In this document: in pieces, positions 1 to 6,125 of the stretch | How positions within the stretch are numbered: the first letter of the stretch is position 1 | Layout: each line of letters begins with the position of its first letter | Source of the DNA: an uncultured Halieaceae bacterium | Lineage (GTDB): Bacteria; Pseudomonadota; Gammaproteobacteria; Pseudomonadales; Halieaceae | DNA: 6,661 nucleotides | Direction: 5' to 3' | Assembly (NCBI GenBank): GCA_913063005.1 | Contig: CAJXZI010000112.1 | Coordinates: 1-6,661, forward strand | Notes under the pieces: model-generated | What the model saw: only the letters and a program-made list of their open reading frames with translations | The model's database searches: none | What the model was told of the DNA's origin: nothing | Position numbers and translations under genes: made by a program

Positions 1-852
1 TTCATGCTCCTCGCCTTCGTGCTCTTCCTCATGCTCACCATGCTCTCCGTGAAATGGAATGCCATAGGTAGCGCTGAGCTCCTGATAGGAGGCACCGACG
101 TAACCCCAGTCACCTACTCGAGAGATGCCAAACCGATGTGCCTCGGTTTCGTAATCTGAATTAGCAAGCGTGGTCATGTCTTCATCATGCTCTTCATGAT
201 GATCGTCATGTTCTTCCTCGTGCTCTTCCTCGTGGATTATTGCGCCACGTGGAATGTCAAAACTGTCAGCGTCAAACTCACTGTAGTCGTAGCTAAGATT
301 GAAGCCGCCGACATTGCCTCTTGCACCTGCGCTGAAACCACTGCCGTCGTTTACCGACTGTGATTCAGCTCCAATGTAGGCCGAGGCTTCTTCAACATCA
401 CTGCGCGCAATGGTGTTGTCGACGATGTTGATGATGCCGCCGCTCGCACCATTGCTGTAGAGAAGCGCCGATGCGCCCCTCACAACCTCAATTTGCTGAA
501 CATTGTTTAAATCAACATCATTTGCGTGGTCGGGACCAATACCTGAGGCGTCACGGATTACCAAGCCGTTCTGCAAAAGTTTGACGCGGTTTCCGGACAT
601 GCCTCGTATGACAGGCTGACCCACGGCAGGGCCAAAGTTGTTTGATGAAACACCGGCAAGCGTGCTGAGATGCTCGCCAATGGCTTGTGAGCCTGACTCC
701 GCGATCGAATCACCAGATACTACAAAGGCGGTTGCCGTCAGGCTGTTTTGTACAAGTGACGAAGTGACCACCACTTCCTCGATAGATTCGTCTTGCGCAA
801 GCGCAAGCGGGGCAATGGCAACGGCCACTGCAAGCGTAGATAAACGCATCAT
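1..852 (-). CDS. znuD: ZnuD-like TonB-dependent outer-membrane receptor, N-terminal part (C-terminus beyond the left edge)
   Basis: The first 284 residues of a TonB-dependent receptor are visible; the reading frame is open to base 1, so most of the beta-barrel is missing. Residues 1-19 are a signal peptide (cleavage after ALA-19) and EEVVVTSS (25-32) is a TonB-box-like segment. A plug domain follows, with VIRGMSGNRVK at 81-91, GPDHANDVD at 106-114 and a VVRGASALLYSNGASGG stretch at 123-139. These segments line up with the plug of the meningococcal zinc receptor ZnuD, including its SPDHA and LRGPVTLLYSSG motifs. Two His/Glu-rich stretches (207-225 and 268-284) lie where ZnuD-type loops carry metal-binding histidines. 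The start at 852 has AGGAG (864-860) 7 nt upstream; a second ATG at 849 is possible. It lies 42 nt downstream of a small CxxCH protein gene and is probably co-transcribed with it. Its SD is partly buried in a hairpin. TBDR identity is certain; zinc as substrate is inference, and copper or another metal is possible. Confidence 0.85.
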   Translation of the reverse strand, partial: MMRLSTLAVAVAIAPLALAQDESIEEVVVTSSLVQNSLTATAFVVSGDSIAESGSQAIGEHLSTLAGVSSNNFGPAVGQPVIRGMSGNRVKLLQNGLVIRDASGIGPDHANDVDLNNVQQIEVVRGASALLYSNGASGGIINIVDNTIARSDVEEASAYIGAESQSVNDGSGFSAGARGNVGGFNLSYDYSEFDADSFDIPRGAIIHEEEHEEEHDDHHEEHDEDMTTLANSDYETEAHRFGISRVGDWGYVGASYQELSATYGIPFHGEHGEHEEEHEGEEHE

Positions 853-859
853 TGGATAA

Positions 860-864
860 CTCCT
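860..864 (-). promoter_or_regulatory. Shine-Dalgarno of the receptor gene
   Basis: AGGAG on the minus strand, 7 nt before the ATG at 852. It decides the start at 852 over the ATG at 849. Three of its five bases (864-862) are paired in the 862-906 hairpin. Confidence 0.7.
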
Positions 865-906
865 AAGTTTTAAGGTCGGAAAATTTGTTCTGACTTAAAA
901 CTTAGG
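862..906 (-). promoter_or_regulatory. SD-sequestering stem-loop linking the small CxxCH gene to the receptor gene
   Basis: CCTAAGTTTTAAG at 862-874 and CTTAAAACTTAGG at 894-906 are perfect reverse complements: 13 bp with a 19-nt loop (875-893). In the minus-strand mRNA the 5' arm (906 to 894) contains the CCT Pro codon, the Lys and Phe codons and the TAA of the upstream small gene. The 3' arm (874 to 862) ends with the AGG of the receptor's AGGAG Shine-Dalgarno (864-860). No U-tract follows, so it is not an intrinsic terminator. The geometry suggests that the hairpin blocks receptor translation unless a ribosome sits at the end of the small ORF. The repeat is seen directly; the regulatory role is inferred by analogy with CutF- and CruR-type uORFs. 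Confidence 0.75.
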
Positions 907-1161
907 GGGGGCACGACTCTGGTAAGGCCCAAAGGTGTCGGGGCGTAGTGCTTGCGCAGAGGTCGGAAACTGCGCCATTTGCGGTGAAAAGAAATACTCA
1001 AGGTCTGTCTCTTCCGCTTCGGCAGATTGGAGATGACAGCCTTGGCAATCGACAAGTTCCTGACCTACTTCGGGGGCATAATCGTGGGTAGCTCCATGCG
1101 CAGCTGTACCCACCACCAAGAAGGCGGCGATAAGTGCTGACAGCAGGAACCTAAATTTCAC
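895..1161 (-). CDS. Small exported CxxCH/RAPP protein, probable CutF/CruR (DUF2946)-like metal-sensing uORF
   Basis: An 88-aa protein read from a GTG start at 1161. The frame is open upstream to a TTG at 1206, but the extra 15 residues are polar and precede a normal signal peptide, so GTG is preferred; its SD (AGG about 10 nt upstream) is weak. Residues 1-23 are a Sec signal peptide (KFR, then a hydrophobic LLSALIAAFLVVG core). The mature part holds H22, H26, C39-Q-G-C42-H43 and a C-terminal RAPPKF (83-88). Proteins of the CutF/CruR type (DUF2946-related) combine an export signal, a Cys metal motif and a C-terminal proline motif, and sit directly upstream of a metal gene whose translation they control. 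Here the next gene is a ZnuD-like receptor, 42 nt downstream, with a hairpin across the junction. CxxCH could instead bind heme c, but a cytochrome fold is not evident. The family assignment is from motif and context, not from a search. Confidence 0.65.
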   Translation of the reverse strand: MKFRFLLSALIAAFLVVGTAAHGATHDYAPEVGQELVDCQGCHLQSAEAEETDLEYFFSPQMAQFPTSAQALRPDTFGPYQSRAPPKF

Positions 1162-1538
1162 GTTGACGTAACCTGTAACCGGGAGGCGTCCGCGATGATA
1201 ATACAAAGCTGTGCAAACACAACAGAGCTCAGAAGATCAAAAGGTAACGATACCCATCGTCACGTCTACTAAGGGCATGTGTTTGATTGCCAATCATAGG
1301 CTTTGAATTACAATGTTTTTCGCTGGCCGTTGTGAGCATCTGCGTTCGCTGTTTTATCGGAACAAGTCATGGGTCCGCGTGTTGTCAGCGCGTTATAAAC
1401 GTTTTGCGCGCAGCATTAGTAGCGGAGGTCATATCCACTTAGTTTCTGAAATATCTGCAATGAGCCCTGGTTACGCGATAGGTAAATCCGCAACCCGCTT
1501 TAATAACGGGCACTTAACTTTAGCGGAGCGCGTACTAG
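1162..1538. other. Divergent intergenic region between the receptor unit and the MFS operon
   Basis: About 377 bp without a convincing gene. It must hold the promoters of both flanking units. A plus-strand promoter candidate is at 1287-1314. For the minus strand, TATTAT (1203-1198) is a possible -10 that would leave a leader of about 30 nt before the GTG, but no good -35 accompanies it. Small palindromes are seen at 1284-1296 (TGATTGCCAATCA) and 1247-1260 (ACGAT-ACCC-ATCGT). I could not recognise a Zur or Fur box by eye. The 79-codon plus-strand reading frame at 1313-1552 has no SD and overlaps the MFS start; I do not call it. Confidence 0.5.
1287..1314 (+). promoter_or_regulatory. Candidate sigma-70 promoter for the MFS-dehydrogenase operon
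   Basis: TTGCCA (1287-1292), 16-nt spacer, TACAAT (1309-1314); each hexamer matches consensus at five of six bases. The -35 lies inside a 13-bp palindrome, TGATTGCCAATCA (1284-1296), which could be an operator. It would give a 5' leader of over 200 nt before the MFS start at 1539, which is long, so a nearer promoter may exist. Confidence 0.4.
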
Positions 1539-2738
1539 ATGCCATCGAGTGATTCTTCTCGACATAGCCCGCTTATCTGGTTTGTCTTCCTGGTCATTGT
1601 CATCGACTTGGTCGGCTTTGGCTTAGTCATACCGCTACTTCCTTTCATGGCGCCCTCGTTGGGTGGAGACGCATCTGATGTCGCGTTTATTATGATCACT
1701 TATGCAGTCGGTGCTGCCGTTATTGCGCCGCTGTGGGGCCGCTTGTCCGATCGATCCGGCCGACGATTTGCCTTGGTGCTTGCACTACTCGCAAGTTCCG
1801 CCGCCTACGTCGTAACGGCACTCTCCGATACCTTATTTCAAGTTTATCTCGGGCGCGCCTTATCTGGGTTGGCTGCGGGTAGTTTGCCGGTAGCAACGGC
1901 ATTGATGGCTGATCTTAGTCCGCCCGAGCGGCGAGCAAAGGCCATGGGCTTGGTGGGAACAGCCTTTGGTTTGGGCTTGATAGCAGGCCCTGTCCTAGGA
2001 GGCCTATTGACGGGGGACTCGGAAAGCTTTGCGCTGCCTTTTTACACAGCGGCGGCTATGTCCATGATCGCGGCTATTTTTGCCTTTTGGTTGTTGCCAG
2101 TGCAGATGGTGAAGCCTGCGGGTATAAAAGTGGGTGACTCAGAAGTCGAATCGCCACCCTCCGTACTGGCGCCGAGAAAGAACAAGCTTTTACTGATGCA
2201 ATACGTCACTCATACCTGTTCAGTGAGTTCGATCATCTACTTGTTTCCACTCTGGGTGGCCGATGCTTATCAATGGGGTCCCTCAAACGTGGGGTATTTC
2301 TTCGGTGTCGTGGGCGTATCGATGATTACGCTACAAGGGGGGTTACTTGCCACGCTTAGCCGCACCTTCGGACATTTAAACGTGCTTCGGGTCGGTGCTC
2401 TTGTTTTTGCGCTATCGTTATTTGTCGTCGCATTTGGCGAGGCGACCTTGTGGATGCCTGCGATGATTTTCTTTGCTTTTTCAGGTTCCACCGTCTGCCT
2501 TCCTTTGTTGAACGCTATTGCATCAGAGATCGTACAGTCGAATCACCGCGGCAGAATGATGGGAATGACGGCGTCCGCTTCATCTGCAGGAAGAATTATT
2601 GGGCCCTTGTTTGCTGCCTGGCTTTTGGCTTCACGTGGCTTCGGTACGGCGTGGCTCGGCGCCGGTGTGATGGTGTTGTTTTTGGTGGTGTGGTCATTCA
2701 CAGCCGCGAGAGAATTCAAGCGTTTGGAGTTGAGCTGA
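1539..2738 (+). CDS. MFS transporter, DHA1/TetA-type multidrug or metabolite antiporter
   Basis: A 399-aa inner-membrane protein with about 12 hydrophobic segments and a longer central loop near residues 190-215, the usual MFS size and shape. TM1 carries D23-LVGFGLVIPLLP, typical of the TetA-like branch. Motif A is GRLSDRSGRR at 67-76, between TM2 and TM3. Motif B is LGRALSGLAAG at 104-114. The antiporter motif C, GLGLIAGPVLGG, is at 144-155 in TM5. These point to proton-driven efflux, but the substrate cannot be read from sequence. The ATG at 1539 has GGAG 10 nt upstream (1525-1528). The stop is 1 nt before the ATG of the hydroxyacid dehydrogenase, so the two are almost certainly one operon and probably translationally coupled. 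That pairing suggests a link to export or uptake of an organic acid or related metabolite, which is inference only; a drug efflux role is equally possible. Confidence 0.88.
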   Translation: MPSSDSSRHSPLIWFVFLVIVIDLVGFGLVIPLLPFMAPSLGGDASDVAFIMITYAVGAAVIAPLWGRLSDRSGRRFALVLALLASSAAYVVTALSDTLFQVYLGRALSGLAAGSLPVATALMADLSPPERRAKAMGLVGTAFGLGLIAGPVLGGLLTGDSESFALPFYTAAAMSMIAAIFAFWLLPVQMVKPAGIKVGDSEVESPPSVLAPRKNKLLLMQYVTHTCSVSSIIYLFPLWVADAYQWGPSNVGYFFGVVGVSMITLQGGLLATLSRTFGHLNVLRVGALVFALSLFVVAFGEATLWMPAMIFFAFSGSTVCLPLLNAIASEIVQSNHRGRMMGMTASASSAGRIIGPLFAAWLLASRGFGTAWLGAGVMVLFLVVWSFTAAREFKRLELS

Positions 2739-2739
2739 T

Positions 2740-3678
2740 ATGAAAGTTGCTGTCACATTCCCCATTCCTGAGCCTGCGAAAACCCTACTCAGCGATCTGT
2801 TTGACTGCCGTTTTTGGGAGAGTGAAGTCCCGATTCCGTCAGATACGCTCGCTGAGTGGCTATCCGAGGTTGAGGGCGTACTGACGACATTAACTTGCCC
2901 ACTAGATGAGGCGTCGCTGTCGGGCGCGTCTCATTTAAAGGTGATTTCGACCGTCTCTGTCGGCGTCGATCATATCGATGTCGATTTTGCTAAGTCGCAA
3001 AATATTATGATTGGGCACACTCCCGGGGTACTCACTGACAGCACGGCGGACTTAGCTATTGGGCTTATGTTGGCGGTGGGTCGCCGCCTTGCCGAAGGCG
3101 ACGCTTTGGTGCGTGAGGGTGCATGGAGTGATGGATGGAAGCCGAACCTGTTACTTGGAACTGACCTTAGTAAATCCACTGTCGGACTCGTCGGTATGGG
3201 ACCCATCGGTCAGGCGGTCGCAAAACGCTTGGCCGGTTTTGGCTGTCGTGTCATTGCTTGGAACCGAACCCACCGAGACGTACCTGGTGTCGAATTCATG
3301 GATTTAAATACGCTGTTGTCGAGTGCCGATATTGTCTCGCTGCACACAGCACTGACTGATGAAACGCGAGAACTGATCACCCGAGAGCGTCTAAGTTTGA
3401 TGAAGGACCAAGCAATTCTGATCAATACCGCCAGAGGTGCCATTATCGACGAGGTTGCGCTGGTTGACGAGTTAGCCTCTGGCCGGCTGCGGGCTGGTCT
3501 GGATGTTTATAACGAAGAGCCTCTACCTGCCGATAGCGTGTTTCATTCCCTTCCCGGATGTGTTCTGTTGCCCCACGTAGGCAGTGCGACTCAGCGGACG
3601 CGGCAGGCGATGTTCGAGCTAGCACTGAGGAATTTGGTGTCTGGCATGCGCGGTGAAACGCTACCTGCTGCGTTGTAA
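2740..3678 (+). CDS. D-2-hydroxyacid dehydrogenase, glyoxylate/hydroxypyruvate reductase (GRHPR) type
   Basis: A 312-aa cytosolic oxidoreductase, expected to reduce glyoxylate to glycolate and/or hydroxypyruvate to D-glycerate. The N-terminal substrate domain includes VSVGVDHID (72-80) and HTPGVLTDSTADLA (93-106). The Rossmann motif is VGLVGMGPIG at 148-157 (G152, G154, G157). The catalytic triad is present: R232 in NTARG, E260 in NEEP, H279 in LPHVGSAT. The stretches WKPNLLLG (133-140), STVGLVGMGPIGQA and GSATQRTR (281-288) resemble human GRHPR more than D-lactate or phosphoglycerate dehydrogenases. The second Rossmann strand ends in WNRTHR (174-179) with no acidic residue, which favours NADP(H); this is inference. 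The ATG begins 1 nt after the MFS stop, with GGAG (2725-2728) inside the MFS gene, so translation is probably coupled. No terminator is evident downstream. Confidence 0.88.
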   Translation: MKVAVTFPIPEPAKTLLSDLFDCRFWESEVPIPSDTLAEWLSEVEGVLTTLTCPLDEASLSGASHLKVISTVSVGVDHIDVDFAKSQNIMIGHTPGVLTDSTADLAIGLMLAVGRRLAEGDALVREGAWSDGWKPNLLLGTDLSKSTVGLVGMGPIGQAVAKRLAGFGCRVIAWNRTHRDVPGVEFMDLNTLLSSADIVSLHTALTDETRELITRERLSLMKDQAILINTARGAIIDEVALVDELASGRLRAGLDVYNEEPLPADSVFHSLPGCVLLPHVGSATQRTRQAMFELALRNLVSGMRGETLPAAL

Positions 3679-3938
3679 GCGCATCATCCGCAGGTTCTGA
3701 AGCTTCGCTGGGTTCAATCTTCGAGTGGCAGGTGGAACAGCCAGCAGAAGAACTTTTGTAGAATCCTAAGTCACCAGACTAAAGACCTGCTAATCGAGAC
3801 ATCACCGGACTAAGACAGCTACTAGCGCATGCAGCGCCCAAACCGGCCAGAGCGCACGATGCGTAGACCGAAGCATTACGAGAACCGAAAGTTAGTAGAA
3901 CGACTGATGCGAGATCGCAGCGCAACTAAAACGAATCG
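3679..3938. other. Convergent intergenic region, no clear terminator
   Basis: 260 bp between the ends of two converging operons. I found no strong GC hairpin with a T-tract on either strand; only short palindromes such as GAAGCTTC. It holds an imperfect direct repeat (3771-3824). The plus-strand reading frame beginning at 3829 runs antisense into the TSUP gene and has no support as a gene. Confidence 0.4.
3771..3824. repeat. Imperfect direct repeat, two copies, 31-nt period
   Basis: TCACCAGACTAAAGAC (from 3771) and TCACCGGACTAAGAC (from 3802) share a TCACC-R-GACTAA core, followed by a similar GCTA(A/C)T stretch. Only two diverged copies are present, and function is unknown. Confidence 0.35.
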
Positions 3939-4691
3939 TTACGAGAAAAAGACCAGTTTGATGATCATGCCAATAATGGCCGCAGTCAGTACGCGTCTTA
4001 TGAGTACTTCGCCGTGGCTTAAGGTGAGTCGCGCACCGACGATACCGCCAGCCACATTACCAATAGCGGCAATGGCGCCTATCACCCAAAGCACCTCGCT
4101 GGTTGCCGCAAAAACAAAGATTGCGAGAAGGGTATAGGTAAAAATAATAAACACCTTAAGAATGTTGGTGCTAACCAGACTAAGTCCCATAACCCGGTGC
4201 ATGATCGGCAGCACAACAAAGCCCATACCGATCTGGATAAAGCCTCCCCAAAAACCGGCCATTGCCATTAACAGGTGGCCCAGCGCAAGATTCTTAGGTT
4301 GATCTTCAGCCGTTGCATTCTTCTTACCCTGGGGCGCCTGCATGAGCAACAAAACCGCCACCATCACAACGGCTAGCAAGTTCTCAAACTGCTCATTATT
4401 CAGTTGTGTACTGAGCCAGGCGCCAAGAAGTGCCGGAGGGATCGCGACGGCGGTTAACGTCGCGCATAGCTTTGCATGGGGAACGCCATGCCGCAGGTAG
4501 GTCGCCATAGCCGATGCGTTATGCGCCACGATGGTAATGCGATTGGTGCCGTTAGCAACAGGACCAGGCATTCCTAAGAACATCATGATGGGGACGGTGA
4601 GAATGGAGCCACCACCAGCCATCACGTTGACAACACCTGCACCAAAACCCGCGACGATGAGTATGGCAATTTCCCACCAAACAAGATCCAT
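3939..4691 (-). CDS. TSUP (TauE/SafE, DUF81) family permease
   Basis: A 250-aa inner-membrane protein of typical TSUP size with about eight hydrophobic segments. The N-terminal half opens with the family signature GFGAGVVNVMAGGGSILTVP (15-34), followed by GTNR (48-51). The second half repeats the pattern with GFWGGFIQIGMGFVVLP (146-162) and STNILKV (174-180), which shows the internal duplication usual in the family. The only sizeable hydrophilic loop is around 119-135. Family members move sulfite, sulfonates, thiosulfate or other organic anions; the substrate here is not determined. The ATG shares one base with the TAA of gor (TAATG) and lacks a good SD nearby, so translation is probably coupled to gor. 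Pairing with glutathione reductase suggests a link to sulfur or thiol metabolism, which is inference. Confidence 0.88.
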   Translation of the reverse strand: MDLVWWEIAILIVAGFGAGVVNVMAGGGSILTVPIMMFLGMPGPVANGTNRITIVAHNASAMATYLRHGVPHAKLCATLTAVAIPPALLGAWLSTQLNNEQFENLLAVVMVAVLLLMQAPQGKKNATAEDQPKNLALGHLLMAMAGFWGGFIQIGMGFVVLPIMHRVMGLSLVSTNILKVFIIFTYTLLAIFVFAATSEVLWVIGAIAAIGNVAGGIVGARLTLSHGEVLIRRVLTAAIIGMIIKLVFFS

Positions 4692-6046
4692 TATCCGCGC
4701 GCTGTTCTCATCGTGACGAACTCCTCCGCTGCAGTTGGGTGGATGCCTACTGTGCTGTCAAAGTCCGCCTTCGTCGCCCCTGCTTTCATAGCAACTGCCA
4801 TGCCCTGGCAGATCTCCCCTGCGTCGGGGCCAACCATGTGCAGTCCGATCACTCGATCTGATGACTTATCCACGATCATCTTCATCAAGGTTCTTTCATC
4901 TCGCCCACTGAGCGTATGCTTCATCGGTTTAAAGTCAGACAGATACACATCAATTTCTATCCCACGCGCTTTTGTCTCTTCCTCCGTCAGGCCGACGGTT
5001 CCGATGTTGGGTTGGCAGAATACAGCCGTTGGAATGAATGAATAGTCCATAACCTTCTCAGCGTCCCCGAATTGAGTTTGAGCAAAGGCCATCGCTTGCT
5101 CAATGGCAACCGGCGTCAACTGTGGACCGCCTGTCATATCGCCCAGTGCAAAGATCGACGGCTCGTCGGTTTGGAAGTGCGCGTCGGCACTGACATAACC
5201 GCGGTCATCGAGTTTTACCGCGGTTGTCTCCAAGCCCAGACCTGCAAGATTAGGATGGCGTCCGGTAGCACACAGAACTTCATCGACGACAATGCTCGAG
5301 CCGTCGGTCAGTTGAGCTTCAAGACCTTCACGCGTCCGAGAGAGGGACACAATATTGCTGTTGAACCTTAAATCGACTCCAGTCTTTCTAATCTCCTCAG
5401 CGGCAAAGGTACGGATATCATTATCAAAGCCACGCATGAAGAGATCGCCTCGGTACAGCTGCGTGACTTGGGCGCCTAATCCATTAAAGATGCAGGCAAA
5501 CTCTGTCGCGATATAGCCGCCGCCAACAACCAGTAACCGTTGCGGGAAGGTATCAAGGTCGAAGATTTCGTTCGATGTGATGGCGAGCTCGCTGCCAGGG
5601 AACTCAGGTTTTGTTGGCCATGAACCTGTAGCGAGCAAAATTTTCTTCGCGTGATATTGCGTCCCGTTAACTTCGACTGTTTGCGCATCAATCAGTTTGG
5701 CCATACCGCTAATCACTTGCGCACCTGAGCCCTCAAGGAGTCGGTCGTAAATGCTATTGAGCCGGCTGATTTCTCTTGTTTTGTTGTCGCGTAGGGTTGG
5801 CCAGTTGAAGGAGGCACCGTCGACCGTCCAGCCGAAGCCCTGAGCGTCTTTAAATGCTTTACCAAATTCACTGCCGTAAACGTACAGCTTTTTGGGAACA
5901 CAACCGACGTTTACGCAGGTGCCGCCAAGGTATAGTCCCTCGGCGACGATGACTTTGGCGCCTAGCCCCGCTGAAATGCGCGCTGCGCGCACGCCTCCAG
6001 AGCCCGCGCCGATGACAAATAAATCGCAACTGTTATCATTATCCAT
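4691..6046 (-). CDS. gor: Glutathione-disulfide reductase (NADPH)
   Basis: A 451-aa cytosolic FAD flavoenzyme that reduces glutathione disulfide with NADPH; length is normal for the family. The FAD-binding GAGSGG is at 13-18. The redox-active disulfide lies in GGTCVNVGCVPKK (C44 and C49). NADPH-binding GGGYIATEFA is at 175-184, followed by R199 and R205, which match the arginines that select NADPH in E. coli Gor. The second FAD contact is ALGDMTG (300-306). The C-terminal interface HPTAAEE (436-442) supplies the catalytic His436 and Glu441. These features separate it from lipoamide dehydrogenase and mercuric reductase. The ATG at 6046 has only a weak SD (TGGG or TAGG). The gene is first in a two-gene unit, overlapping the TSUP permease by one base, and is divergent from the DUF481 gene across 79 bp. 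Confidence 0.95.
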   Translation of the reverse strand: MDNDNSCDLFVIGAGSGGVRAARISAGLGAKVIVAEGLYLGGTCVNVGCVPKKLYVYGSEFGKAFKDAQGFGWTVDGASFNWPTLRDNKTREISRLNSIYDRLLEGSGAQVISGMAKLIDAQTVEVNGTQYHAKKILLATGSWPTKPEFPGSELAITSNEIFDLDTFPQRLLVVGGGYIATEFACIFNGLGAQVTQLYRGDLFMRGFDNDIRTFAAEEIRKTGVDLRFNSNIVSLSRTREGLEAQLTDGSSIVVDEVLCATGRHPNLAGLGLETTAVKLDDRGYVSADAHFQTDEPSIFALGDMTGGPQLTPVAIEQAMAFAQTQFGDAEKVMDYSFIPTAVFCQPNIGTVGLTEEETKARGIEIDVYLSDFKPMKHTLSGRDERTLMKMIVDKSSDRVIGLHMVGPDAGEICQGMAVAMKAGATKADFDSTVGIHPTAAEEFVTMRTARG

Positions 6047-6125
6047 GCCTAGCCCACTGTGCCCTTGTTTTCGCTAGAGGGTCGGCTGATGCAACCTACC
6101 GATGCGCTCAACGAAGATCTGCTAA

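Noticed and set aside
862..906. Intrinsic terminator reading of the hairpin
   Set aside because: The stem is AT-rich and followed by AGTTATCC, not a U-tract; it overlaps the receptor SD instead.
895..1206. Longer form of the small CxxCH protein from a TTG at 1206
   Set aside because: It would add 15 polar residues before a complete signal peptide, with no SD; the GTG at 1161 fits better.
1198..1260. Zur- or Fur-type operator upstream of the receptor unit
   Set aside because: The AT-rich stretch near 1198 and the small inverted repeats near 1243-1260 do not match either consensus convincingly by eye.
1313..1552. 79-codon plus-strand reading frame upstream of the MFS gene
   Set aside because: No SD before its ATG, its start overlaps the candidate -10, no recognisable motif, and it overlaps the MFS start in another frame.
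3829..4137. 102-codon plus-strand reading frame
   Set aside because: Mostly antisense to the TSUP permease, and the translation is low-complexity and unlike any protein I know.
4713..5371. Plus-strand reading frames within gor
   Set aside because: Antisense shadows of a clearly identified gene.
6102..6125. Seven-codon micro-ORF (MRSTKIC) whose TAA abuts the DUF481 ATG
   Set aside because: In-frame and intriguing, but it has no SD and the length is easily due to chance.
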